This document shows positions 1-10,879 of a DNA stretch of 64,000 nucleotides, one piece after another. The position numbers and the translations under genes were made by a program. The DNA is from Neoscytalidium dimidiatum (Eukaryota; Ascomycota; Dothideomycetes; Botryosphaeriales; Botryosphaeriaceae): contig CM074703.1 in assembly GCA_037367355.1 (NCBI GenBank), forward strand, positions 3,100,001-3,164,000, read 5' to 3'. A model generated the notes under the pieces. The model was not told the origin of the DNA, did not search any database, and saw nothing but the letters and a program-made list of their open reading frames with translations. Numbering within the stretch: the stretch's first letter is position 1; every line of letters starts with the position of its first letter.

Positions 1-1009
1 CGTAATCACTTCCTTGATGGGTCATGATATCCTCCACTTTGGCCTGAACCGTACCATTAAGCGGTCCGGCTCCACTCAAAAGCAATACTACCTGCCCACT
101 TCCACTTCCAGCCATCCCATCCACTGGCCCATACTGGATCCTGATCGCCGTAGCCCATGCTGAGAAGCTACCGTTAACTGCGTTCCGTGATAGTAACAAT
201 GGATTCCAGCCCGCGGCCGCCTGCTCAGAAACACCGCCACCAACCAGCCAGCCGTTCGCATGCTCAAAGTCCAGCCGACAATGCACCCAATTGTTACAAT
301 CCCCGTTAAGCTGCAAAGGCCACGCGTGCGCATGTTTGAACGTCGCCGGCGGAAGCAAATTCGTCGCGCCTGAGTGATACCAATCGGGCAACGGCGGCAG
401 TCTCTTGCTCCGCCACTCCACCCCCATGCCTTGCCCCCGCCGCACCTCCTCCTTCTCCTCCTCCTCCGTCCTCAACCCCGGCCACACGCACCCCACGACC
501 GCCTTCGCCGGCCACTCCCGCACCCACATCGCAAACTCCGCCGCCCCCTCTCCCTCCCCCCCGGCAGGCAATCTCTCCAAATACCTTTCCCGCTCCTCCT
601 CCCCCTCCTCCCCCCAATCCATCAACCTCGCCGTCACGGCATCTCGACTTTCCCGGAATGCTTCGCTTGACGCCCACTCCTCCCACAGATCCAGCAGCGC
701 TGCTCTTGACGGGTGGATAGTCAGCGCGTCGTGCTTCACCGCGTCGACGAAGCGGCGCCAGTAGCGGCTGGTGCGGCGGAGGGCGATGAGTGCCTTGAGA
801 GGGAGGAGCGACGCCACTTGGAGTTTCAGCTCGATGGGGAGGGTGTCGGGATCGATGGCGGTGCGGTGGTGGCGGTCGGAAGTGGAGGTGGCGGGTGCGG
901 GTCGGTTTATCAGAGGAATAGCCAGGTTGGGCGTGGTGATGGTACTGGTGGTGGTGGTGGCGGCGGCGGTGTCGCGAAGGAGCTCGGGCAGCTCGCGAAC
1001 CGTCGTCAT
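1..1009 (-). CDS. F-box protein, 3' end cut by window edge
   Basis: An open frame on the minus strand starts at the ATG at 1009 and runs off the left edge with no stop, about 336 residues visible. After a low-complexity Thr/Ala stretch (residues about 14-35) there is an F-box-like segment at about 53-90, beginning LPIELKLQVASLLPLKAL and followed by a typical LRRTSRYWRR stretch. F-box proteins bind Skp1 and recruit substrates to SCF ubiquitin ligases. The rest shows an acidic/Glu-rich middle and no recognised substrate domain such as WD40 or LRR. The frame is intronless as far as it can be read. The F-box call is from motif shape only and the target is unknown. Confidence 0.72.
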   Translation of the reverse strand, partial: MTTVRELPELLRDTAAATTTTSTITTPNLAIPLINRPAPATSTSDRHHRTAIDPDTLPIELKLQVASLLPLKALIALRRTSRYWRRFVDAVKHDALTIHPSRAALLDLWEEWASSEAFRESRDAVTARLMDWGEEGEEERERYLERLPAGGEGEGAAEFAMWVREWPAKAVVGCVWPGLRTEEEEKEEVRRGQGMGVEWRSKRLPPLPDWYHSGATNLLPPATFKHAHAWPLQLNGDCNNWVHCRLDFEHANGWLVGGGVSEQAAAGWNPLLLSRNAVNGSFSAWATAIRIQYGPVDGMAGSGSGQVVLLLSGAGPLNGTVQAKVEDIMTHQGSDY

Positions 1010-3714
1010 CGTTGTGCAGGCTGCTTTTTTTTTCATATTTTTTTTGAGATGTCTTCGGGTGTGTTGGAAAGCGGTAAGCTTAATTTGAACCCAGCTTTCC
1101 TCCTCTTAAATAACTCAAGACCCTTGCGTGAGGTCGGGTTGACGTCGTTTCCGTGGCATTCCGCTGGAAAGCTTGTTAGACCCGGTCTTCAGGGTTCTTT
1201 CAAAGATATCACGAGACTTGCAGGATGACTCGGTGGGATGCCCATTGAGAGGAATGCATCTGTTGTCCCGCAGATCAGTGACGAGCGGTTTAATTCTTGT
1301 GTGACTTGATTGGTGCATTGCATCTAGTGCGTCGGAGGCACGTCGGAGAACCAGTTCAGCATACAAAATGGCCTTCGTATCCTTCCTGTCCTGGGAAAGG
1401 ATAACTTATATTCTAGTTGGAAGACGACAATAGAGCAGGAAGGTGTACACTTCGAAAATAAGATGTAATGCGATACAGGCGAGAGCAGGAGTCTCGATTT
1501 TGATAAAGCTTCTCTCTCCCTTCGCCCCTCACCCCCTTCTCTTCCTCTCTCGTTTTTTTTTATCTGGACATAAAACGAGGCCTTAAATGCCGAAAGGGTT
1601 GATTTTGGCTTTGAAGGATCTCGCGCGATGCCTCAGCACAAGATAAATGTCTCTCAACAGAAAATTACATTGGATACCAATCGCATTCTACGCATTTTAT
1701 AGTCGACAAGGTGTACTACCAACTGGATATAATCCCATAAACTGCCATCAGGCTATTTTTGAGAAATATAAGCACTGTAAGTGAGTGATATGAAATGATT
1801 TGATAGTGCTGAAGGGTCTGCTCGGGAGCAAAGGGTTACAGTATGGACAATGTCCTAGTGGCAGACCCGCCATCAACAATCGCATTACAGTCTTCTGATC
1901 ACGGGCAACTTTTTCCTATCTGTGGATGCAGTCGAAGTATATCCAATCTATCATATGATGTAGCCAAGTGGACAGCTTCTGTGTATTGCACTCACACCTC
2001 GAATGTGTCACGTGATCAGAATTTCTGGTGAGCATAATGCTGTGATTCTTGTCAGTTCTTTCAGTCGATATGTACTATGAGGCAACACCTCGGTAGTTAT
2101 CCCAACTATGCCCGAGGAGAGAAAGTTAAATATTGACGTCGCGAAAATTTCGCACGTAGAAAATCGCTGGTGGAACTGCGACACGGAGAAGGTGCCGTAG
2201 ACGCGAGACGCCGAGAAGAAAAGCAATATATCTACAGGAAGTCAGTCAAACAGAGAATAACTTATGCAATCTTCTGAGAGATAAATTGACAAAGCCGACA
2301 GCATACTTCGTTTCGTGAAGTGTCGCACTCTCACTTGCTCTCCGTAGGGTGAACTTGGGGTGCGGCAACGCCAAAATGTCAGACACCCTTCACCCATCAC
2401 CAGACGGAACAAGTATAGGTCAAAGCTTTTTGGAATACCCATAAACTAAACCGGATTGCATATTCCATGCTGACTCCGAGAGGACGCATGCTTTAACTGT
2501 AATTCGAATACAATATATCAACCACGAGTATCTGCCTTGCTCTGCAACCTTGTCGCTTGGAAGAACCTTATGGAAGCCCAATGGTAGCAGCCGACACTGG
2601 TGTAGAAAGCTGATGACCTTCTGCCAACTTCACACACGTTCTCTCCCTTCTCACCTCCTGGGCTCGAAGCCTGATAATGGGGTGAGTCGGACTCACCTGG
2701 CCGGTAAGTCCTGTTTGAACCTATCTCAAACATGGGGATGTAGGAACGAGAAGATCTAGCCGACACAGGAACAGCGGATATTTAACTACAAGCTTATATG
2801 AGACGGTAATAAAGCAGAAATCAGAGGCCCGGCCGGAGGTTCGATGTCTCTGGCACTCACGAAGGGCACCGAAAACAGCCACGCGGATCAGTGGAGAAAT
2901 TGCAACCTAATCAAAGGGGCAGTCATATAATCTGGGGTGCTCTCCGTAGCATAGCCCCGCTTTTCTGCAGCTACAAGTCTAAGACAGGCCAGAAGCATAG
3001 TGGTCTTACATGGACGGCCTATGGAATGTATAAGGAGACATGCTGACTCCGCCTTTCCCATATTACGTGTCTTTGCCTGGCTGAGCAAGAGTGGTTGGTG
3101 CGGGTGTGGAACACGAGGCTGCAATTTGCGGTCCGAGTCCATCAACGCCGCAACAGACATCCGTAAGCTAGGCTCTTTCCCCTTCGAACCTAGCGAGAGC
3201 GACGAAGCAATCAGGGAGTATGTAGAGAACAAGACAGAAGCTCTTATCCGCCGCAGTGCGAATCCGCGACGCGCTTGGCCTAATTAGCGGCGACCTGGCT
3301 GTGGCTCTCGGAGTTCCACTGGCCTCCGAGAGCCGATGCTAACAAGCGACAGCTAGCGTAGCTCGACTCCCCCAGTTGCGGCACTACAGAGTCAACACTC
3401 CAAGCAAGTCCATAGTATCATCTCTCCATCCTGTCATACCTTCTGAAAGCCTGTATGCTAACTGTACAAGTATTCTCAGACGCCCTTCACGACATCTTCG
3501 TCTGCCACTGCGCCAATTCGTCTTCGCTCCCTGAGATTAGCGTCGACACGTCAAGCACTGTCACAATACCCCTTCGAAACTTCGTTGGCAAGTCTTTTGC
3601 AATCGCTCCAAATTGTAACAACGGGCAGGATGGCGGTGGCTAGCGAGGTGCCGCTGCCGATACTACTGGATGTGGATACGGATATGGTTGTATGCTTAGC
3701 GCCATTTCTAGCAG
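1010..3714. other. Intergenic region, no supported gene
   Basis: About 2.7 kb with only short, overlapping open frames on both strands and no recognisable domain. A CT-rich tract with poly-T lies at about 1510-1560. A 95-codon plus-strand frame at 3000-3287 ends with a polar segment but matches nothing I know. Confidence 0.5.
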
Positions 3715-4020
3715 CAGCTGACATGACAGACAAGAGGCCGCTCTGCTTCTTCACGGAGCCAAGTTAGAGGGTTTTCAGCCCGAGCAACATGCTTTCTCCG
3801 GCCGTCTCGCCACCCGCGACGAAGCACATCTTGCCTTCCGTTACCATCACGCTTCTTCCTACAAAACTATGCGATGCTCATTGACCTCTAGGTCAGCCGC
3901 TGTGCCGTCCTTGCTAAGGACTACGATATCGCCGGTTCTCTACACTTCAAAGACTCCGTTGACGACCGCGTCGTTCCCGTCTAGCCCACCTACGACATCG
4001 TCCAGGAATTCAGAGAAATA
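3715..4020 (+). pseudogene. Degenerate coding relic, family unknown
   Basis: Two plus-strand frames read like protein but do not join without a frameshift. The first, about 3733-3890, includes AALLLHGAKLEGF and AFSGRLATRDEAHLAFRYHH. The second, about 3885-4020, includes AKDYDIAGSLHFKDSVDDRV and is broken by two in-frame TAG codons (near 3888 and 3981). The amino-acid texture looks like a once-coding globular protein, but I do not recognise the family. No start, donor or acceptor rescues one continuous frame, so I read it as a decayed gene fragment. It lies just downstream of the SnoaL-like gene's 3' end, on the opposite strand. Confidence 0.35.
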
Positions 4021-4169
4021 GGTCGTCGTCAAAAATATGTAGATTGTAGAAAACAGGCTCTGATACTATGTACTTACAGTAGTCCTTCTGAATAACGATA
4101 CCGCCTTTACATTTGCTGAGACTCTATGAAAAGGGCTTCCATAGGAAGGCAAAAGCAATGGCATCTTGT

Positions 4170-5318
4170 TCACAGCGGGACCGCAAGAGCTCCCAAGATC
4201 CCGAATGTGTCAATATTCACTCTCATACCGACGATCTGCCCTCTCTGCCACCGGCTGATTGTATAGTGCAGCAGATTGAAGCTCTTGTTGGTCGCCGCGA
4301 CCGGCTCGTCCGCCAAGTACGGCGGCAAAGTCAGAGGCCCCTGGTGTGTGCCGCTCAAGTTGTATGTAGTGGCGGTCCAGTCTCCCTGTCCGATGGTCTG
4401 TCGATTCTCAAGCGCAAGGTCGGGGAACGCGGTCTTATACGACGACAGCGCGTTGAGGAAGCCTTGCAGGCCGAGCCCCTCGTCGTTGAAACCGTAGACG
4501 GTGATGTTGGGAGACAGGTTCATGCTTTCGGCGTCGAACTTGCCGGCGTTGAAGGCATCTTCGGTCTGCCGCATCTTTCCCTTGTTGGCGGCGGAGGAGT
4601 CGACGCCTGCCTGCGTCGACAACGGCGCAGTGTACGGGCTCAGCTCAAGGTCGGGCAGGTCGGCGGCAGGCCGCGTGGGGAGCAGGCCCAACTGGCGCCA
4701 CATCTTGGGGACGTCGCTCCAGAGGTACTCTTCCATCATCAGCCCTCCGTTCCAGCGCGCAATCGTCATGAGGTCGGCCTTGACGGTCCGCATCGTCGGA
4801 GACAAGAGAGCACCCGTCGCGTTTGGGAGCGGCCCATCGTTTGTGCCGGTGAACTGCGAGAGAGCAACGGTCCAGTCACCCTCGCCGAAGAGGATCCTGT
4901 AGTCGTGGTTGTGAGGTGCGATGTCAGAATAGGTGGAGAATGTGAGGCGCATGTCTTGGAGATGCTCGTCAAGATCCATCACCACGCCGCCGGTATAGTA
5001 CACCGAGATGTTAGGATGGTGATTGAAGTGGAGGAGATCGCGGGCTATGAATGCGTCATCTGAGACTTGCATCTGTCGAGTGTTCTGGGGTACTGTCCAG
5101 TGTATTTCGTTTTGGGGTGATGACTGGGCAATTTCTGCTGATGCCTGAGTATTCCATCCATATGTCATGCGGAACAGGGGAGCCGTACGGCGCTTGTTGC
5201 GTGCATATCTTTCGGAGCCTCCCACGCTCCGTCCAGCTATGGAGGGGTGGAATACAATTGCGCAAGCCGCAGTGAGGCTACTTGTTTCAAGGATTGAGAA
5301 GATAATGGAAAGCTGCAT
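4170..5318 (-). CDS. Secreted-type protein with two SnoaL-like (NTF2-fold) domains
   Basis: A single frame of 382 residues from the ATG at 5318; the frame upstream opens with a TTG, so this is the first ATG. The N-terminus (MQLSIIFSILETSSLTAAC) is hydrophobic and could be a signal peptide. Two homologous halves follow, roughly residues 85-210 and 245-380. Each carries the SnoaL-type pattern of a G-D-W-T stretch, a GTH/GTN-x-GPL motif and a final W-x-x-G-x-[IL] strand. SnoaL-like proteins are NTF2-fold ester or polyketide cyclases, but many fungal members have no assigned reaction. The stretch at residues 30-80 is poorly ordered and might hide an unspliced intron. A cytochrome P450 gene lies 2.1 kb away, transcribed divergently. 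The fold is moderately certain; the substrate is unknown. Confidence 0.65.
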   Translation of the reverse strand: MQLSIIFSILETSSLTAACAIVFHPSIAGRSVGGSERYARNKRRTAPLFRMTYGWNTQASAEIAQSSPQNEIHWTVPQNTRQMQVSDDAFIARDLLHFNHHPNISVYYTGGVVMDLDEHLQDMRLTFSTYSDIAPHNHDYRILFGEGDWTVALSQFTGTNDGPLPNATGALLSPTMRTVKADLMTIARWNGGLMMEEYLWSDVPKMWRQLGLLPTRPAADLPDLELSPYTAPLSTQAGVDSSAANKGKMRQTEDAFNAGKFDAESMNLSPNITVYGFNDEGLGLQGFLNALSSYKTAFPDLALENRQTIGQGDWTATTYNLSGTHQGPLTLPPYLADEPVAATNKSFNLLHYTISRWQRGQIVGMRVNIDTFGILGALAVPL

Positions 5319-7463
5319 TTTGAGCAATGCCGGGCACTTCGGACTGACACAGCGAAGTCGACACAACAATATCGAGCTGATTTTACACAGGATCTCAACT
5401 CTTTATGTACACATCCTGTACTACTCTCCTGCTTGATCAGCAATTTCTTTGATGGCTCACTTACTCTGGGGTAAGCTGTCTGTGATCCTTGTCTTGTCGA
5501 ACTCAGCAGAAATTACGCTTTTCGCCTCTATATCCTCCTAGGTATAGCCTAAGCATGGTCGAGTTGGATATTTAGGTTTAATAACAGATAAACATGGCAT
5601 ATCATTCGCCCATCAGAATGTTACTTACCGCCATGGGAAAAGTTCTATTGCACTCGGCTCAATCATTTCTCCGACTCAAGCCCATCTCTCCATCCAGCGC
5701 GGTGGCAGTGTCTGATTTGTAAGACATTGATTTGTAAAACAGCGAATAAACCGAGCAATGCGGTTCAAAACGCTTGAGAAGTTGAATGTGGCTGCAGATC
5801 TGTTTAGACGCTAAAATTTGAAGAAATTGAAACATTCACTTAGGATTCATTCAGTAGCATTGGGCATAAATACTTTGAGTTATGGCGGAGCTCTGTCAAT
5901 ACAAATAAGAATTTCTCTACGATTCCGTATGTAAGACTATGGAGACGATAACAAATGTAGGAATTGCAGCGCACTTGTTAGAGATTTAATTGTCATTTAG
6001 AAAGCAATCCTTTTTAGAGAAACAGTAACTCAGCGTACTCGGCCGAAGCAGCTTTCATACGAAGTGGCTACAAATGCCCGCACGCTAGCTAGTATATGGC
6101 GAATTCCGAAGGGCCAGATGTTTCATACCACCGGAAGAATTTGCACATTTAGTTTATCCTTGTGCCCAGTGGTACTCACCTGTTGTAAAGGCGATTTTTG
6201 TGCAAATGATAAGATTAAATAGGAAACAGACGTCGGAGTGCGAATCACCGAGCTCCGAACCGAAAGCGGAAAGGGAGTTTGGAAAACAGCGCAGATACGG
6301 GTAAGGATTTTAGCGGCGGTGAGAAGATATGGTGCTTGATGGAAAGCTTCTTCCACTAGGTTTCGGAGTCGCCGAGCAGCTGGTGAGGCCACGCAATAGC
6401 CCTACCATCATCCCTGTCATAGGTCTTGCAAAGGCCTAGTAGCTGCTGAACACTAAGGCTTTGACCATGCGTAGCTATAGCTTTAATCCTGGAGGCGTTT
6501 CCTCCTTTGCATTAAATCCATTTGAGCAGTTTCTAGTAGAGATCTAAGTGGTCTTGATCAACTATTGTGGATAGATTGGGCTTTTGCGTTGGTTGAAGCT
6601 CGTGTATTTTGGACTCTGTAAATTTGTGATTAGAAGTCCCGAGCGTTCATCATAAACAGTGACTTAGTAAGGTCATAAAGCAATCTCTCTATATAGATTT
6701 ATAAATATGGTTTCGTCTAGCACTATACTTGCAGGCCTATTCGGGCAACTCCGTGGAGGGAATTTTGCGGAAGTCGCCATCCTGAGGCGGATGGAAACTC
6801 ATCGTGTCGGAGAATACGGGAGTCCGACGGTCCGGGCCGAGGCCGGGCTCCGATGCCTGCAGGCATCATTATAGCCCATGTCACATCGTGAGGGGGTACA
6901 GTGGAGACCTTCAAATACTTCTGGAAAAAGAAAGAGAAACAAGCAAGTCCGAGGGAAGGTGTAAGTGATGTTATGAATTTGGATACGCTTCATCAAGACT
7001 GCATGTGCCAACGGCCTAGTCTAACCGCGATCAGGTTTAATTTGACAATCGATGCTCCAAGATAGCCATAACGCATAGGGGAACATTTTGAAGCATGTAG
7101 TACGTCATTCAGTATTAGGGGGACCACCAGGGGCTTGTTCGCTCGGCCGAAGCGTGATATCCCACTAATAATATTTTGATCGTGTATAATGCCGGTGCTC
7201 TGATTAGCATGCAGGTTGCCTCAACCTGGATGCCTAAGCTAACTCCTGCAGCACGAAGTGCATACACGTCCAGGAATCCCCGAGACTGTCTCCTCAATAT
7301 AGCGCATTGATCGGCCGAGTATACATAGATATGTCGGCCGACACCAGTACCTCAGAGAGGAGTGGCGCGAGATAAGTAGTTTGGGCGGCAATACCTCTCT
7401 CATCCAGACGCACCATCAACTTCAGATCTTTTAGTTTTGACCATCATTCGAAGAAATTGGAAT
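5319..7463. other. Intergenic region between SnoaL-like and P450 genes
   Basis: About 2.1 kb of fairly AT-rich DNA with no open frame that resembles a protein. It must hold both divergent promoters. No repeat or RNA gene was recognised. Confidence 0.5.
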
Positions 7464-9188
7464 ATGAATACCATACCAACTCATGCCCTGGCACTTATTG
7501 CGTCTACCTTCGCCATATACTTCTTTTCCCTTATCATCTACAGGAGATTTTTCCATCCTCTGGCCAAGTTTCCCGGTCCATTCCTAGCTTCTATTTCCTC
7601 CATTCCATTATGGCAAGCATATAGGAAAGGATTTCCAGAGAACGACTTTGAGCACTGGCACAAGCAATACAGTACGTCGCCATATAGCGTCCATAATCTC
7701 ACGAGCTAACCATGATCCTAGATAGCAAAATCATCAGGATCTGCCCAGACGAACTCCACATCAATGATGCTGAACCTTATAAAAAGATTTACAACCAGCA
7801 CGCTCCGCCAAAGTCCGCTGTCTTCTACGATGCCTTCCTAGCACCAGGCTCCCTCTTCGGCACAATCGATAATGCCAAACATCGGGAGAGGAGGAAGTTG
7901 ATGAACCCGCTCTTTTCCAAGAGTTCTACCTTGGGGATGCAACCCTTAATTCTAGAGCGACTTGCCATGATGTCTCAGAAGATATTAGAGCGCAGTAATT
8001 CTGGACCGATCAACATCGTGGATGCCTACCGCTGTCTTACCATTGATATCGTTTCCGAGATCATGTTTGGTAAGACTCTAGATTTAACCAGTCAAGCTCC
8101 CTCGAACTTCCGAGCCGATTATCTTCGGAGATTTGACGTCGCAGTCGAAGCCCAGCCGCGAATCTACGGGAACCCTTTCAAGAGGACGATTTGGCCCAAG
8201 ATTCCTTTCTTCATCACCGGGCTCTTTGATGAGACAATTCGAGATACCATTGGACTGATTAATGTAGGCCAAGAAAAGCCTAATTGAACTATCTCAATTG
8301 ACTGGACTATGCAGTTTGCCGTCGAATGCCTCCAAATCCATAAGAACCGCACCACTGAGCCACGCTTCCCTGTCCTATTCGACAAACTAGAGGACATTAC
8401 AGACCGTGAAAAGATAGGCGAAGCCTTTGCCACTTTGATTGCCGGCTCAGACACCACAGCATTCACTTTGACCTTCGCTTCATTCTCCATCTTAAAGTCT
8501 CCAGCGATCAAGCAGAAGCTGGAGCAGGAACTCCAAGAGCATATTGCTAATCCTGATCAAATGCCACCACTTGGAGAGCTGGAGAGTCTACCGTATCTGG
8601 TGAGATAAGCTTGACAGCCTCACTCAGGCCCAATTGCTAACAATCAATCTCCTGCAGACGGCTTGCATCAAAGAGTCTTTGCGTCTGGCGATGCCTGTTC
8701 CCGGTCGTTTGCCCCGAGTGCTCCAGAACAATGGCTTACCTCTCGTGGTCGACGGACATGTCATTCCAGCTGGGGTATACAGTCTAGATCTGCTCGTAGC
8801 TTCATATCGTGCTGACTTTCAAAGGCAACTGTCGGAACGTCCGCATACGCGATTCATTATAATGAGAAAATTTGGGGACCGGATGCACGTCAGTTCAAAC
8901 CGGAACGATGGATGAAGGACGATGCAAAACAGCTCGAAAATTACCTCGTCACTTTTTCAAAGGGCTCTAGATCGTGTATTGGGATCAAGTAAGTTGTAGC
9001 CTTGCCGATGAGATGTGAAGTTACTGAGACGACGTAGTTTGGCATATGCGGAGATTTATACTGTACTTGCCCATATGTTCCGGAAATACCAGATGGAGCT
9101 TCGGACAGGAGAATTGAAAATGCGCGACGCCTTTGTTAAGACGCTTCCTGAGGAGGGAATCGAGATGTTTTTTAAGCTTAAAGGCTAG
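7464..9188 (+). CDS. Cytochrome P450 monooxygenase, microsomal, trichodiene-oxygenase-like
   Basis: Six exons: 7464-7671, 7722-8263, 8315-8599, 8658-8774, 8825-8988 and 9038-9188, giving 488 residues, normal for a fungal P450. The start is the ATG at 7464; the upstream in-frame TTG is ignored. An N-terminal membrane anchor (residues 6-28) precedes a proline hinge (FPGPF). The core motifs are intact: I-helix AGSDTTA, K-helix ExxR (KESLR), FKPERW, and heme loop FSKGSRSCIG with the cysteine ligand. The segment IRICPDELHINDAEPY resembles fungal class E group I enzymes of the CYP58/Tri4 type. It would use molecular oxygen and electrons from P450 reductase at the ER. No terpene, polyketide or peptide synthase is in the window, so the substrate is open. 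Confidence 0.9.
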
Positions 9189-9398
9189 TACTTTAAATTA
9201 CTCCGCAATACTCGTTCGCAGCCGAGTCCGGTAATTCAACATCTTCGCCGAAGACAGGCACCACCTGTTGAAGATCGAAGGCCGCACATAGTATTTATCT
9301 AATTGAGAGAGGCCTAAATAGGCCTAGTTCCACCCTGTGTATATAGTCTCCTGCTATTCGCCTAGCCCCTAAGAGGGTCAATCTATCATGGTTTTCAA

Positions 9399-9454
9399 TG
9401 TTGAACAAAAAGCGTTGCTCAAGTTATCCTTACGTGTATTATATTGTAACACTC
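9399..9454 (+). repeat. 56-bp direct repeat, copy 1
   Basis: Begins TGTTGAACAAAAAGCGTTGC. It matches 9697-9752 at 49 of 56 positions; five of the seven differences are transitions. It may be the end of an old mobile element. Confidence 0.7.
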
Positions 9455-9696
9455 CCCTATAATAGGCGCATGGTAACTTAAGATTCTGTAATAACGTAAT
9501 TTGTGCTTGTACTACGGATCGAACTCGTGCTTCCCTCCTCATATGCCCTATAGCCGTATTCGAATAGCTCCTGCTATTAGATATGTCCTTATACTTGCCG
9601 AGATTCTCCCTCTCGATCTGCCTTAGCGTTCGGATTCCAGAGCTTGCCGGAGTGGGATAGATACAGAGAACGAACGCGCTATCCGGGCTTATAACC

Positions 9697-9752
9697 TGTT
9701 GAACAAAAAGCGGTGCTTAAGTTATCCTTGCGTGCATTCTATTGCAACATTC
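9697..9752 (+). repeat. 56-bp direct repeat, copy 2
   Basis: Begins TGTTGAACAAAAAGCGGTGC. This copy runs into TTCAACA at 9750-9756, which is the inverse of its own TGTTGAA start, so a 60-bp unit with terminal inversions could be read here. The stretch between the two copies (9455-9696) holds no gene. On its minus strand it has a tRNA-promoter-like A box (TAGCAGGAGC) and B box (AGTTCGATCC). Confidence 0.7.
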
Positions 9753-9990
9753 AACACCACCGACAACCGCGCCGATCACCATCCCGTCCTCCTACGGCGC
9801 CGTCCAATCTGTTAGAATTCTACGGGATTCCGCAACTGAGTCAACGACAGTTCTAGCATTAAACGACCCACGCCTAACGGTTGTTTTCTCCAAGAAGTTC
9901 AACGTTCCCATTGAGCGGTTCTTTTCAAAGACGCTTCGCGAGAAGTTCTATTGGGCCATCAAGAGCGCGGGCGAGGACTGGGAGCTCTAG
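9742..9990 (+). pseudogene. Orphan C-terminal-like reading frame next to repeat
   Basis: An open frame without ATG starts inside repeat copy 2 and ends with a TAG at 9988. Its last 45 residues read well as protein (for example [17 protein letters not shown] and [16 protein letters not shown]). The lack of a start and its position directly at the repeat suggest the tail of a gene cut by an element. It could also be a last exon whose upstream part I cannot find. No family recognised. Confidence 0.3.
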
Positions 9991-10879
9991 AGGGGATTCA
10001 ACATCACTTGCGCCATCTTCTTCATTATTTTTTCCGTCTTTTTGGGATCATCGGTGGCTTGGGCGAGTCAGAAAGGCTCTGTAATCCGGACAGCTGCGGG
10101 TTGCTTTCTCACCTTTCGAGGAACATGACTAGCAACTCAGCTCTCGCCTTGGCTGTGGCGGGATGGAGCTCGGGCTGGATGGAAGCTGTGAGAAGGGCCT
10201 TTCAGCGGAAGCACTGGCGAAGAGCTTAGGAACTTATGCATTGCATATTTTTCTGCTATCTGTGCGTCTCTTATGAAGTCAAAAGTCGAGTACATGGCCA
10301 AATAAATATTTCAGTCCATTTTGAAGATTGGCGGTGACACTGACTTCTTTGTCGTGTTATCATCCGACCCAAAACCTTGGCACGAGAGCGGTGAGTGCTG
10401 TCTAAGACACTGAAAGACGAAAGATAGGCCTTGGAGCAGCAGCCGAAGCAGTGCAATCTACGAAGGCGGAATAATGTCCAAACTATCTTCCAAGCCCATC
10501 GGATTTACGTCCCAAATCAAGAAGAACCTGCGTGCTCCCTGGTACGTTCTTTATCGTAAATGTTCTGGTATATAAGACTGCAATTGATCTTTTGTATCTC
10601 TTATACTTATTGGCTGGCCATAGGAAAGATTCGCACAAATTTCTGTGGGGAACGGAGCATGGGTGTGACACGTTGCGAGATATATCTCCGAGAGCTGAGG
10701 CGCCAAGAGGCTTCACGCATCAATCTCAGTGTGTCCTCTTAAGCATTTTGGAGGCTGATAATGTCTATGATCTATCACCAATATTGCCGATTTGTCCGAT
10801 GTACGAGTAGCTCTCCGCTTTTCCTAACTCACTTTGTTCTTCCGGTTTCGAAGTCCATCTTACGGATAACATTCCTTGA
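9991..10879. other. Intergenic region, no supported gene
   Basis: Short frames only; no domain, repeat or RNA gene recognised. Confidence 0.5.

Noticed and set aside
4113..5063. 316-codon plus-strand frame
   Set aside because: Antisense to the SnoaL-like gene, which has two recognisable domains; Arg/Val/Gln-rich shadow.
9481..9590. Possible tRNA gene on the minus strand
   Set aside because: A B-box-like GTTCGATCC is present, but the T-stem does not pair and no cloverleaf forms; kept only as an element hint.
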